Positions 7,354-15,690 of a stretch of 32,077 nt of DNA are shown here, in pieces. The DNA comes from Aliivibrio_A kagoshimensis (GTDB taxonomy: Bacteria > Pseudomonadota > Gammaproteobacteria > Enterobacterales > Vibrionaceae). Both the position numbers and the translations under genes were made by a program. Position 1 is the first letter of the stretch; each line of letters opens with the position of its first letter. The notes beneath the pieces are model-generated. The model worked only from the letters and a program-made list of their open reading frames with translations, was not told the origin of the DNA and did not search any database. The stretch lies in NCBI RefSeq assembly GCF_050337105.1, contig NZ_JAKJSQ010000050.1:1-32077 (forward strand), given 5' to 3'.

Positions 7354-8655
7354 ATGAACAAATTTTCCACGGCACTATTATCCACCCTGCTTATTTCTCA
7401 GTTTACGATCAACGCTCAAGCCAGCGTCATGCTTAAAGGCTTTGGTGGTCCAACGGGTTATGGCGAACTTGCGATGACGAAAAATGATGATGATTCAAGT
7501 AACGAGTTAGATCTCCCCTTTGAAGTGAACTTTTTTGGCAACTCATACGAGACATTTTTTGTTAATAATAACGGTAATTTAACGTTTAACGGCGCAGAGA
7601 ACGAGTTTGTACCACAACCATTCCCTGTCGCTAATAACCCGATGATTGCCCCTTTCTGGGCTGATATTGATACCCGCTGTAACGATTGTGGAGATGTCTA
7701 TGTTGGTTCCTCTGAGGGGATTATGACAGCCACATGGGAGAATGTTGGTTATTTCCCTGTGCAATCGAATGTCACAAATAGCTTCCAAGTGGTACTGATT
7801 GATCGCTCTGCTGATACCGGCAACAGTGGCGATTTTGACGTTGAGTTTCGTTATGAGAAACTCGACTGGGTGAAGGAAATCAATGGTGATGGAGGCGACG
7901 ATGGCTTAGAGCCACAAGATGAATTATCACCGCAAATAGCCGCACCGACGTCTCTACCGCAATCAACACCTGAGCCAGAAGCTAGCCCTGCGCGAGCTCA
8001 AGCAGGTTATGACGCTGGTGACGGTGTCAATTTTTATGCACTGCCTGGATCAAATACCACCGACATTGCCAAGCTAACCTCTAGTTCAAACACCGGTGAA
8101 GACGGCGTTTGGCGTTTTGCAATCAGAGATGGTGCTCTACCGGGTGAAACACCAGACAACCCGATCATGCCAGTGGTCAGTCCAGAAGGTTGGGAGTTTG
8201 ACTTCAATGTTGACCTAAACCAACGAGTATTCATTGATCCGGATGTGGCAACAGGTTACGACTATTACGTTGACCAAGGTGATAACTTTGCAACGGTACT
8301 TCTGCCTTCTGGCTACGATGATGATAACTATGAGCTGTGGTTATTAAACGGCAACGGTAATTGGGTATTATCAGCCACCATTGCTGCGGGCGATATCTAT
8401 ACCTTTGCATCAGGTGGTGTTTCAGAGTTTCGTATTCTCGGTATTGATGTCGATAATATGCTAGACCCGACGAATCCACTTGGTTTTGTTACTGGTCTTA
8501 CTTTCACAGGAGCAGGAAATCAACAAATTAGACAAGTTGCTATTACTGAATTTGTCGAACCTGTTGGAGTGAGCGAACCACAAACGGCACTGCTGTTCTT
8601 GATGGCACTAGGTGGGCTAGTCGTCACATCTTCTCGTAAAAAACAGCGCGTATAA
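7354..8655 (+). CDS. Secreted nidogen (NIDO)-domain protein with PEP-CTERM-type sorting tail
   Basis: Predicted exported surface or matrix protein of 433 residues. Residues 1-23 are a Sec signal peptide ending AQA. Residues about 30-260 match the extracellular NIDO domain: FFGNSYETFFVNNNGNLTF, MIAPFWADIDTR, and the closing GVNFYALPGS...NTGEDGVWRF. A proline- and acid-rich stretch (about 174-214) interrupts it. The C terminus has a VSEP motif (406-409), a hydrophobic segment and a basic RKK end, the plan of a PEP-CTERM exosortase signal. The ATG at 7354 is chosen because AAAGGA precedes it and the signal peptide then starts normally; an upstream in-frame ATG at 7309 falls inside the sigma-54 promoter. 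The ligand and function are unknown. No exosortase gene is in the window. Confidence 0.82.
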   Translation: MNKFSTALLSTLLISQFTINAQASVMLKGFGGPTGYGELAMTKNDDDSSNELDLPFEVNFFGNSYETFFVNNNGNLTFNGAENEFVPQPFPVANNPMIAPFWADIDTRCNDCGDVYVGSSEGIMTATWENVGYFPVQSNVTNSFQVVLIDRSADTGNSGDFDVEFRYEKLDWVKEINGDGGDDGLEPQDELSPQIAAPTSLPQSTPEPEASPARAQAGYDAGDGVNFYALPGSNTTDIAKLTSSSNTGEDGVWRFAIRDGALPGETPDNPIMPVVSPEGWEFDFNVDLNQRVFIDPDVATGYDYYVDQGDNFATVLLPSGYDDDNYELWLLNGNGNWVLSATIAAGDIYTFASGGVSEFRILGIDVDNMLDPTNPLGFVTGLTFTGAGNQQIRQVAITEFVEPVGVSEPQTALLFLMALGGLVVTSSRKKQRV

Positions 8656-8677
8656 CGGTAAGTCATGTAGTTTATAG

Positions 8678-8704
8678 AGGAGAGAGTCTGCTCTCTCTTC
8701 TATT
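8678..8704 (+). terminator. Terminator-like hairpin after the nidogen-domain gene
   Basis: GAGAGAG (8680-8686) and CTCTCTC (8691-8697) form a stem with a four-base loop, extended by weaker outer pairs and followed by TTCTATT. The next gene starts 19 bases after it, so it may only partly separate the two. Confidence 0.5.
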
Positions 8705-8722
8705 AAAAGGATATAGAAAATA

Positions 8723-9220
8723 ATGAAAAATCTGCTTCTAACCTTCATTTTCCTACTGGTTACTTTCCCAAGTTTACAGGCTGCCTCACCAGCACAAGCT
8801 GAATCTGCCAATTATGGTTCTTGGAGTTATGAATGTGCTAAAAAGCCTTGCTTTATCAGTCAACTGTTAATGGTAAAAAAAGGAGAAGAAGCTCGTATTG
8901 CAGGTGGGCTAAGCCTTTTGAACCTACCTAAGAAGCAAACACTTCTCTCTATAAGAGTCAGTTCGTTAGCGGCTCAAAAGCAAGGTTTAGGCATTAAAAT
9001 TGATAGTAATAAAGACATTCGAGTTGCCATCGAAAAATGCAGCCAATCCCATTGCGAAGTCAATATATTAGCGGACAACATACTACTATCCGAAATGAAA
9101 AGTGGAAAGATACTTGGCGTATTTTACATTAATAAAAAAAGTCAAAAACAGGTCTCTCTGCCCTTTTCATTACAAGGGTTTCCAGAAGCTTATCAACAGC
9201 TAAAGAGTGAGCTATATTAA
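8723..9220 (+). CDS. IalB-family (invasion-associated locus B) periplasmic protein
   Basis: A 165-residue exported protein with a signal peptide ending near residue 26 (SLQAASPAQA). The mature part fits the IalB family. It has a WSYEC...CFISQ opening (Cys38, Cys43), a GLGIKID strand, a second cysteine pair (Cys106, Cys111), a SGKILGVFYI segment and the ending VSLPFSLQGFPEAYQQL. The cysteines probably form disulfides in the periplasm. The family was named in Bartonella but is widespread in non-pathogens, and its biochemical role is not established. It follows the nidogen-domain gene on the same strand and overlaps the convergent YjbR gene by nine bases. Confidence 0.78.
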   Translation: MKNLLLTFIFLLVTFPSLQAASPAQAESANYGSWSYECAKKPCFISQLLMVKKGEEARIAGGLSLLNLPKKQTLLSIRVSSLAAQKQGLGIKIDSNKDIRVAIEKCSQSHCEVNILADNILLSEMKSGKILGVFYINKKSQKQVSLPFSLQGFPEAYQQLKSELY

Positions 9221-9586
9221 CTCCCTTAACTGTAACCGTTCTCTCTTTGTGAGTTTAGAAACCACCAACTGATACGATGCATCAATCAACTCTTTGACCA
9301 TGCTATCTTCCACATCTTGATTCAGCGAAAGGGTTATCCAATGTTTTTTGTTTAAATGGTAACCAGGAATCACAGCATCAAATTGACTGACTAACATTTG
9401 GGCATCAACAGGATCACATTTTAAAGAGACGGCTAGGACTCCTTCATCTTCTGGCCTTTTAGATTCTCCAACCAAGGCAAACATTTTTCCCATGACTTTA
9501 AATACAAGTGCATCAGGTCCAAAAGGAAAACTGCCTTCGGCTCCGATTAACTGCTGAAGATACTGCTCAAGTGATAAGCGCTCCAT
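9212..9586 (-). CDS. MmcQ/YjbR family protein
   Basis: A small cytoplasmic protein of 124 residues in the MmcQ/YjbR (CyaY-like fold) family. Matching features are KVMGKMFALVGE at about 30-41, LAVSLKCDP, the GYHLNKKHWITLSL core and the C-terminal DASYQLVVSKL helix. Members are annotated as DNA-binding from the YjbR structure, but a physiological role is not known. AAGGTGG lies just before the ATG. The gene converges on and slightly overlaps the IalB-like gene. Confidence 0.85.
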   Translation of the reverse strand: MERLSLEQYLQQLIGAEGSFPFGPDALVFKVMGKMFALVGESKRPEDEGVLAVSLKCDPVDAQMLVSQFDAVIPGYHLNKKHWITLSLNQDVEDSMVKELIDASYQLVVSKLTKRERLQLRELI

Positions 9587-9616
9587 GTTTCCACCTTAAA
9601 TACAGAGGGTGACAGT

Positions 9617-9874
9617 CTAATTTTTCGTTTCACACCGCTGACAATATACACGGTTTAATAGAACACTTCTCTTGAGTTCTTTATGACATATCTGACACTG
9701 ATCTCTCTTAATCATTAAATCCGCTGCCGAACCGTAAGAGAAGTAGATGTATAAAAAAACACAGATGGATAAAATAACGAATACATATACCCATAAATCA
9801 AAAATAATGGATACAGTTACTAGTATTAACATCAGTGAAAAGCTAACAGTTGGTATGAAAAAACTCCGTTTCAT
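9617..9874 (-). CDS. Small membrane protein with C-terminal zinc ribbon
   Basis: I do not recognise the family. The 85-residue product has two closely spaced membrane segments (about 7-25 and 28-47). A short cytoplasmic tail follows with Cys60-x2-Cys63 and Cys78-x2-Cys81, a likely zinc ribbon or rubredoxin-like knuckle. The ATG at 9874 is preferred over an in-frame GTG two codons upstream because GGGGTG sits five to ten bases before it. It lies 30 bases upstream of the YjbR gene on the same strand and may be cotranscribed with it. The region is AT-rich relative to neighbours. Confidence 0.6.
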   Translation of the reverse strand: MKRSFFIPTVSFSLMLILVTVSIIFDLWVYVFVILSICVFLYIYFSYGSAADLMIKRDQCQICHKELKRSVLLNRVYCQRCETKN

Positions 9875-9929
9875 ATTCACCCCAAAAATTATAAAGACGA
9901 TATACTGTATACAATATTCACCATTATCG

Positions 9930-9960
9930 TCAATAATAAAGCGCTCATAATGAGCGCCAA
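9930..9960 (-). terminator. Rho-independent terminator of punC
   Basis: A perfect 8-bp stem (GCGCTCAT/ATGAGCGC, 9941-9957, one-base loop) is followed on the minus strand by TTTATTATT. It lies 27 bases beyond the punC stop. Confidence 0.75.
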
Positions 9961-9983
9961 TCTATAAAGTTATACTCAGTTTA

Positions 9984-11210
9984 TTAATATAAGTCGACTT
10001 GCATATCTTTTTGTGACTTTCTTTCTGCCATTATCAATGCATAACCTGCACATACCAACACTGCTTGTACTGCCATCACCCCTGTCATAGCAATAGAACC
10101 ATAACCACTTAATGCAGAGACCATACCACTGGCCATGACACAAAACATCATCTGCAAAAAATTCAGTAATCCTGATGCGGATGCGCTGCTGCTTTTAAAT
10201 TCAGCCAGAGCACTGTTTGCCACTAAAGGGTAAATAGCCCCGTTCGCCGCAGCCATGAAACACATAGGAATCAATAATGGGATAATACTTGTGGGCGTGG
10301 TACGTAACGCCACTAACAGCAGCGTAATAACACTGAGTATGAACAGCTTTAATAACCACGGTAAAATCTGTTGTGGCTCATATCTATTTAACAACGCACG
10401 ACAACCATAGCCACCAATAATAAAAGCAATGGTTTGCGGGACATAGCTCAAGCCAATATCCGCACCTGAATACCCCATATTATGCATAATAAAAGGTGAA
10501 CCTGTTAGCCATGCAAAAAATGCGGCGGAACAAGAAGCGTAAATGATCATGCTCCCTGTGAATATTTTTGATGCCAAAATATCACCATATTGCTTGATAA
10601 AATAGGGGGCCGACCTCGTACTCTGTATACCTTGCTCTTCTTTGCTATATTGCGGAGAAAAATCCATTGCACTACTTCGCACGATCAACCCAATACCGAT
10701 CATAATTAAGGTATAAAAAATGGTTTGCCAGCCAAACTGACTCTCTAATGCAGCCCCAACTAATGGTGCTAACGCCGGAGAGAGTGCCACCAGAGGCATG
10801 ATCGTGGCAAAAATACGTTGAGAGACCCTAGCTTCATACTTTTCAATCACATATGACTGCCAAATTACCGTTGCACCACATGCTCCCAGAGCTTGTAAAA
10901 ATCGACCTATTAGCAATACTTCGACACTGTTCGCCAGTCCACAAACTGCACTACCAACGCTAAACAGAACTAAGCCTGAACATAAGGTTATTTTCATACC
11001 AAACCGATTTATCAAGGGGCCGTAAAGCAGTTGACCACCTGCCATACCTAATAAAAACAGCGTCAAGGTCCAGCCAATCATCTGTTCACTGGTCACTAAT
11101 TCTTGACGAATAACTTCAAAGGCAGGCAGATACATATCGGTGGCCATAAAGCCCAACATGCTTAAACCAGCTAACCAGATATAGGGGATAGTACGATGTT
11201 TATTTTTCAT
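9984..11210 (-). CDS. punC: Purine nucleoside MFS transporter PunC (Bcr/CflA family)
   Basis: A 408-residue major facilitator with about 12 membrane segments. It carries the Bcr/CflA features TDMYLPAF in helix 1, GQLLYGPLINRFG after helix 2 and GRFLQALGACG in helix 4. The Bcr/CflA family includes drug exporters, but the divergent partner is a clear PunR (YdhB) homologue. In E. coli, PunR activates the adjacent PunC (YdhC), a purine nucleoside importer, so the same role is inferred here. GAG precedes the ATG at a normal distance. Other purine genes in the window (adenine deaminase, riboswitch) fit this substrate. Confidence 0.82.
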   Translation of the reverse strand: MKNKHRTIPYIWLAGLSMLGFMATDMYLPAFEVIRQELVTSEQMIGWTLTLFLLGMAGGQLLYGPLINRFGMKITLCSGLVLFSVGSAVCGLANSVEVLLIGRFLQALGACGATVIWQSYVIEKYEARVSQRIFATIMPLVALSPALAPLVGAALESQFGWQTIFYTLIMIGIGLIVRSSAMDFSPQYSKEEQGIQSTRSAPYFIKQYGDILASKIFTGSMIIYASCSAAFFAWLTGSPFIMHNMGYSGADIGLSYVPQTIAFIIGGYGCRALLNRYEPQQILPWLLKLFILSVITLLLVALRTTPTSIIPLLIPMCFMAAANGAIYPLVANSALAEFKSSSASASGLLNFLQMMFCVMASGMVSALSGYGSIAMTGVMAVQAVLVCAGYALIMAERKSQKDMQVDLY

Positions 11211-11230
11211 TTACACAGCTCATTTATAAA

Positions 11231-11255
11231 ATTTTCGCAAGTCTATGCTTGTAAT
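11231..11255. promoter_or_regulatory. Candidate PunR-binding region in the punC-punR divergent promoter
   Basis: The 99-bp gap between the divergent genes holds the inverted repeat CAAG-N6-CTTG (in GCAAGTCTATGCTTG), of the size LysR regulators use. This is a positional candidate only. Confidence 0.3.
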
Positions 11256-11309
11256 CATCGGCTGTGAAACGGTATATTTTCATCACTTACATCAAAAAAT
11301 TTGACGCGT

Positions 11310-12221
11310 ATGTTTTCCCATCAAGAACTGATCATTATTGATACGGTTGCCCGCCTAGGAAGTTTTGCGGCTGCAGCCAATGAATTAAATAGAGTGCCTA
11401 GTGCCATTAGTTATTCGGTGAAATCTATCGAACATAAATTGGCTGTCACTCTTTTTAACCGTCTGCACAGAAAAGTGGAACTCACCTCGGCAGGGCTCTA
11501 CTTTGTGGGACAGGCGAGGTTGATACTAAAACAGATGAATGAGATTAAATTTCAAACCCAGCGTGTCGCAAATGGCTGGCAAAGCAGTGTCTCAATAGCA
11601 TTAGATAATGTGGTACGAGAAGCCAGTGTTAATCAGCTTGTGCATGACTTTTACGCTCACTTCCCCGAGGTTGAGCTTCTGTTGACCATGGAGGTATTTA
11701 ATGGTGTTTGGGATGCCTTGGCTGATGATCGTGCGGATATTGCCATAGGAGCCACTGCCGCCATTCCTATTGGTGGTAATATCTCATATCGAGCAATGGG
11801 ATCACTATCTTGGGACTTTGTCGTCAGCGCCGATCACCCATTAGCTTCTGTCGATAGACCGCTTACTGAAGTGGAACTGGTTCAATACCCATGTATCTGT
11901 CTTGAAGATAGTTCAAGAACCCTTCCCAAACGAGCCACATGGCTACTGGATAATCAGCGGCGTCTTGTGGTTCCTAATTGGCATAGTGCTGAGCAGTGCT
12001 TTATTGCTGGGCTCGGTGTGGGTCTAATGCCATCACATCGTTCAACCCCATTAATCGCGGCGGGTACATTAATTGAAAAAACACTTCTAACTCCCTACCA
12101 AGATAGCCCTTGCTGTCTTGCATGGCATAAAAATAATACCAATCCGGCTATCTCTTGGTTATTAGAATATTTAGGTGATAGTAATAAATTACATGCCCAG
12201 TGGTTAAATAGTGACTCTTAA
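11310..12221 (+). CDS. punR: LysR-family activator PunR
   Basis: A 303-residue LysR regulator closely resembling E. coli PunR (YdhB). Shared segments include RVPSAISYSVKSIE in the helix-turn-helix, VFNGVWDALADDRADIAIGAT and SRTLPKRATWLLDNQRR in the effector domain, and a C-terminal WLLEYLGDS. It is divergent from punC, as in E. coli, where PunR activates punC in response to purines. The start is the ATG at 11310, which aligns with the E. coli N terminus; a TTG three codons upstream is rejected. Confidence 0.88.
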   Translation: MFSHQELIIIDTVARLGSFAAAANELNRVPSAISYSVKSIEHKLAVTLFNRLHRKVELTSAGLYFVGQARLILKQMNEIKFQTQRVANGWQSSVSIALDNVVREASVNQLVHDFYAHFPEVELLLTMEVFNGVWDALADDRADIAIGATAAIPIGGNISYRAMGSLSWDFVVSADHPLASVDRPLTEVELVQYPCICLEDSSRTLPKRATWLLDNQRRLVVPNWHSAEQCFIAGLGVGLMPSHRSTPLIAAGTLIEKTLLTPYQDSPCCLAWHKNNTNPAISWLLEYLGDSNKLHAQWLNSDS

Positions 12222-12296
12222 GAGGATTTTCTATTCCATAATCAGATGAAGTTTGCTATTACTCCAGTTACTTAATGATAAATAACTGGAGTATTT

Positions 12297-13079
12297 ATGT
12301 GTCGTTGGCTGGCTTATAAAGGGAAATCGATCTACTTAAATGAACTGATTTTTGAGCCTAAATACTCACTGATCGAACAAAGTATGAGCGCACGTAAGTC
12401 CATAACCACCATCAACGCAGATGGATTTGGTTTAGGCTGGTACGGGAGTGAACGTGAGCCCGGTTTATACCGTGAAGTGCTGCCAGCATGGAGTGACTGT
12501 AACTTAAAGAGCCTATCGCAACACATTCAATCTCCACTCTTCTTTGCCCACGTCAGAGCATCGACTGGTACTAGCACCTCAAGAACAAACTGCCATCCAT
12601 TTCGCTATAACAACTGGTTATTCATGCATAATGGTCAAATTGGCGCTTATGATGAGATAAAATGGGAATTAGAGCGACTTATCCCTAAAGCGTTTTACGC
12701 TGCGAGAAATGGTCAAACGGATAGCGAATTGCTTTTTTTACTTCTATTAAGCAATGGACTTGCCGAATACTGTGTAGAGAGTGCAGTGAAAACAACCATC
12801 CAACAAATTGAACATATTGCTCACCATAATACAGTGAGTGAGCCATTAAGAATCAGCGCCTGTTGGTCTGATGGTGATAAGGTATGGGCCCTCCGATATG
12901 CCTCTGACCAACATGCCCCAACTCTGTTTTACAAAACAACCAATAACAGATTGATCATCGCTTCAGAGCCTCTGGATAGTGAAAAGGAGTTTTGGACATC
13001 AGTTCCGCAGTCTCATTTGCTGTGTGTTTCTGGGGATGACATCACCATTCACCCACTACGCTTTTTTTACGCGCTTTAA
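12297..13079 (+). CDS. Class II glutamine amidotransferase (YafJ/EgtC-like)
   Basis: Glutamine-hydrolysing enzyme of 260 residues. Cys2 in MCRWLAYKGK becomes the N-terminal nucleophile after Met removal. Downstream are the class II signatures NADGFGLGWY, AHVRASTGTSTSRTNCHPF and FMHNGQIGAYDE. The acceptor substrate is unknown: relatives include YafJ and the ergothioneine enzyme EgtC, but no ergothioneine gene is nearby. TGGAG lies eight bases before the ATG. The last 24 bases overlap the 3' end of the convergent citC gene. Confidence 0.87.
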   Translation: MCRWLAYKGKSIYLNELIFEPKYSLIEQSMSARKSITTINADGFGLGWYGSEREPGLYREVLPAWSDCNLKSLSQHIQSPLFFAHVRASTGTSTSRTNCHPFRYNNWLFMHNGQIGAYDEIKWELERLIPKAFYAARNGQTDSELLFLLLLSNGLAEYCVESAVKTTIQQIEHIAHHNTVSEPLRISACWSDGDKVWALRYASDQHAPTLFYKTTNNRLIIASEPLDSEKEFWTSVPQSHLLCVSGDDITIHPLRFFYAL

Positions 13080-14105
13080 GTCCCGACCAGCGGTTTCCAG
13101 TTCATGAAGGTAGTCCAGCGTTGTTGTCGGTACTAAAGCTCGAATATCGTCCCAACGCTCTAACTCCAGCAGCTTCCTCACTAACGATGCTGAAATGGGT
13201 TGTTGGTCGATCTCTTTACGTTGAATCACTTTTAAAATAATTGGCGGAAATTGCGGGGAAGCAACCGCGAGTAGCTTATCCATCTGTTGGTTGTAGTTTC
13301 GAGTCACTATGCAGATAAACTCGGTACCTACGTATCGATGAGTGATGCCTAACGCAGGTGCAATATGATTTCGAAACAGTTGCAGATCAATCGCTGTATG
13401 GCAATAGTTAATGATGCCTTTGTCTTTAATGAAATAACTCGGAAAGGTCGCTCTGGAAATGATGTAATCTGAACCATGATGGATAGTCACATTGGGAATG
13501 TCGGCAATGCCTGCCGAAATCATGTTGAAACGATCTTGATAGGTAAACAGTGCTTGCTCTTCTTGAACCACAAATAAGTGCAACCAGTCAGACTGCTTCG
13601 CGGCACACTCAATCAAATAAAGGTGCCCTAACGTAAACGGATTCGCGTTCATGACAATACTGCCAACCACACTGCCTGGTTTTCTTAACTTGCTCAACTG
13701 GTGGCAATGTTCTTTGAGCCGATTCTGGCTATTTTCAAGCAAAACAACACGGCCCGGAACCTCGGCAATTTGATGAAAGCCTGCATGATGAAACAGTTCG
13801 TAGTTATTGGGCGTGGTGTATATAAAGAGGTTGTATCGACCTAACTCGTAAGCATAGGTGACCAATTCGGTAAGTAGCATGGCTGAAACGCCTTGCCCTT
13901 GGTACTCTCCATGAATAGCAATGGATTTAAAGGTATTACCTGCGATACCTCCGCAGCCAACGATATTGCCTTGATCTTTCACGGCAATAAAGCTTTCTAC
14001 ATCTACATCAATATCTAAACTCATGGAACTAAGAAAGCGCTTTAAAGCGCTCATCTTATGATTATTTTTTACATCAATATGCTCGAATTGGTATACGTTA
14101 TACAC
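13056..14105 (-). CDS. citC: [Citrate (pro-3S)-lyase] ligase
   Basis: Acetylates the prosthetic thiol of the citrate lyase acyl carrier subunit, using acetate and ATP. The 349 residues comprise an N-terminal GNAT-like region (GCGGIAGN at about 50-57) and a C-terminal nucleotidyltransferase domain. That domain has NANPFTLGH (153-161), SDYIISRATFPSYFIK and PISASLVRKLL, all typical of CitC. The start is a GTG at 14105: the N terminus then aligns with E. coli CitC, and the next ATG (residue 18) would lose conserved residues. It lies downstream of tctCBA behind a terminator, so it probably has its own promoter. No citrate lyase subunit gene is in the window. Confidence 0.9.
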   Translation of the reverse strand: MYNVYQFEHIDVKNNHKMSALKRFLSSMSLDIDVDVESFIAVKDQGNIVGCGGIAGNTFKSIAIHGEYQGQGVSAMLLTELVTYAYELGRYNLFIYTTPNNYELFHHAGFHQIAEVPGRVVLLENSQNRLKEHCHQLSKLRKPGSVVGSIVMNANPFTLGHLYLIECAAKQSDWLHLFVVQEEQALFTYQDRFNMISAGIADIPNVTIHHGSDYIISRATFPSYFIKDKGIINYCHTAIDLQLFRNHIAPALGITHRYVGTEFICIVTRNYNQQMDKLLAVASPQFPPIILKVIQRKEIDQQPISASLVRKLLELERWDDIRALVPTTTLDYLHELETAGRDLKRVKKA

Positions 14106-14128
14106 GTTAAAATCTCACAATCTAGATA

Positions 14129-14165
14129 TAAAAAAGGAATACACCCCCTATTGAAGTGTATTCCT
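14129..14165 (-). terminator. Rho-independent terminator of tctCBA
   Basis: The 10-bp stem AGGAATACAC (14135-14144) / GTGTATTCCT (14156-14165) is followed on the minus strand by a run of six T. It lies just after tctA and before citC. Confidence 0.85.
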
Positions 14166-14175
14166 ATAGTGCAAA

Positions 14176-15678
14176 TTAAGCAGCTTTAGCAGCTTGTTTG
14201 CTTTTCTTAAGCATTCCAAGAACAGGAAGTGCAATAGAGATTACTGTGATGGCAATTAGTACTTGTGAAACCGTAGAGCCTGTGAAAATCGATAGATCTT
14301 GGTTCGAAATTCTAAACGCTTGACGGAATGACTGTTCCATCGTGCCACCTACAATCACCGCAAGAATCATTGGTGCTGTTGGGATATTAGTACGTTTCAT
14401 GATAACACCAGCTACACCAAGAATAGTTAGGATGTAGAAGTCGATAACAGAACTACCAATCGCATAACAACCGATGAACGCTAGACCAAGTACGATTGGG
14501 TACAGTACTTTAGGTGGAATTGCCAGTACTCGTACTAACAGACCCGCTAGTGGGATGTTCACAACAGCTAGAATGATGTTAGCAATAAACATACTTGCGA
14601 TTAGGCCCCAAGCAGTATCTGGGTGTTGAGCAAACAACATAGGCCCAGGCTGAATACCTAACATAAGTAGAGCACCCATCATTACCGCTGTGGTACCAGA
14701 ACCCGGTACACCTAGTGATAACATTGGAATCATTGCACCAATTGACGCTGCGTTATTCGCAGATTCTGGGGCAGCAAGACCTTCGATTGCACCGTGACCA
14801 AACTCGTCACCGTTCTTAGATAGGTTCTTCTCGTTGTTGTAACACATTAGTGAAGCCATGGTTCCACCAGCGCCTGGAAGAGCACCAATGATGAAGCCGA
14901 TAGGAGCACTACGTAGGATTGGCCACTTAGAGCGTTCCCAATCATCGCCTTCAATCCAAATACGTTTGAATTTAGTTTGTGCTTTTTTCGTGCCTTGGCT
15001 AAGTGAGCGGAAGCTTTTGAATACTTCACCCATTGCGTAGATACCAATGATAACAACTAGGAAGTCAACACCCGTTTGAAGCTCAAGACTACCAAACGTA
15101 AAGCGCTCAACACCTGATTGTGCATCAATACCAATCGTAGCAATCGAAAGACCGATTACCATCGATAGGAAGCCTTTAAGCATATTATTCTTAGACATTG
15201 ATGCCGTCATAGACAGAGCAGCAACCATCAGTAAGAAGTATTCAGCAGGGCCAAATTTCAGTGCGAAGTTAGCAACAGGTTCAGCAAGAAGCGTCATCAA
15301 GATAGCAGCGATAGTACCACCAATAAGTGATGCGATTGCTGAGATAGCTAGTGCAGATTCTGCACGCCCTTTCATTGCCATCGGATAACCATCGAAGGTA
15401 GCGGCTAATGCTGCGCCATCTCCAGGGGTGTTGATAAGAATCGAACTTCTTGAACCACCAAACATCGCACCAATGTAAACACCGGTCATGGTAATAAGAG
15501 CAGCTGTTGGACCCATTGCAAATGTCATTGGAAGTAGAACCGCAACACCAGTTGCTGGGCCTAAGCCTGGTAACATACCAACAATAGTACCTAAGATACC
15601 GCCCGCTGTAATAAGAAACAGATGATAAGGTTGTAGTGCAACACCAAATCCTGTCATTAAACTATTTAATACATCCAT
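14176..15678 (-). CDS. tctA: Tripartite tricarboxylate transporter, large membrane subunit TctA
   Basis: Main permease subunit of a TctCBA-type importer. The 500-residue, multi-span protein has the family signatures GMLPGLGPATGVAVLLP, GAMFGGSRSSILINTPGD and GALPGAGGTMASLM (the repeated G-rich re-entrant motif), plus MIPMLSLGVPGSGTTAVMMG. It works with the small subunit TctB and periplasmic TctC to take up citrate or a related carboxylate with Na+ or H+. It starts 12 bases after tctB and is the last gene of the operon. Confidence 0.93.
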   Translation of the reverse strand: MDVLNSLMTGFGVALQPYHLFLITAGGILGTIVGMLPGLGPATGVAVLLPMTFAMGPTAALITMTGVYIGAMFGGSRSSILINTPGDGAALAATFDGYPMAMKGRAESALAISAIASLIGGTIAAILMTLLAEPVANFALKFGPAEYFLLMVAALSMTASMSKNNMLKGFLSMVIGLSIATIGIDAQSGVERFTFGSLELQTGVDFLVVIIGIYAMGEVFKSFRSLSQGTKKAQTKFKRIWIEGDDWERSKWPILRSAPIGFIIGALPGAGGTMASLMCYNNEKNLSKNGDEFGHGAIEGLAAPESANNAASIGAMIPMLSLGVPGSGTTAVMMGALLMLGIQPGPMLFAQHPDTAWGLIASMFIANIILAVVNIPLAGLLVRVLAIPPKVLYPIVLGLAFIGCYAIGSSVIDFYILTILGVAGVIMKRTNIPTAPMILAVIVGGTMEQSFRQAFRISNQDLSIFTGSTVSQVLIAITVISIALPVLGMLKKSKQAAKAA

Positions 15679-15690
15679 AATTAATAACTC

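Noticed and set aside
9747..9950. 67-codon + strand reading frame
   Set aside because: It is antisense to the small membrane protein, has no good ribosome site and no recognisable features.
11301..11309. TTG start for PunR
   Set aside because: The ATG at 11310 aligns exactly with the start of E. coli PunR.
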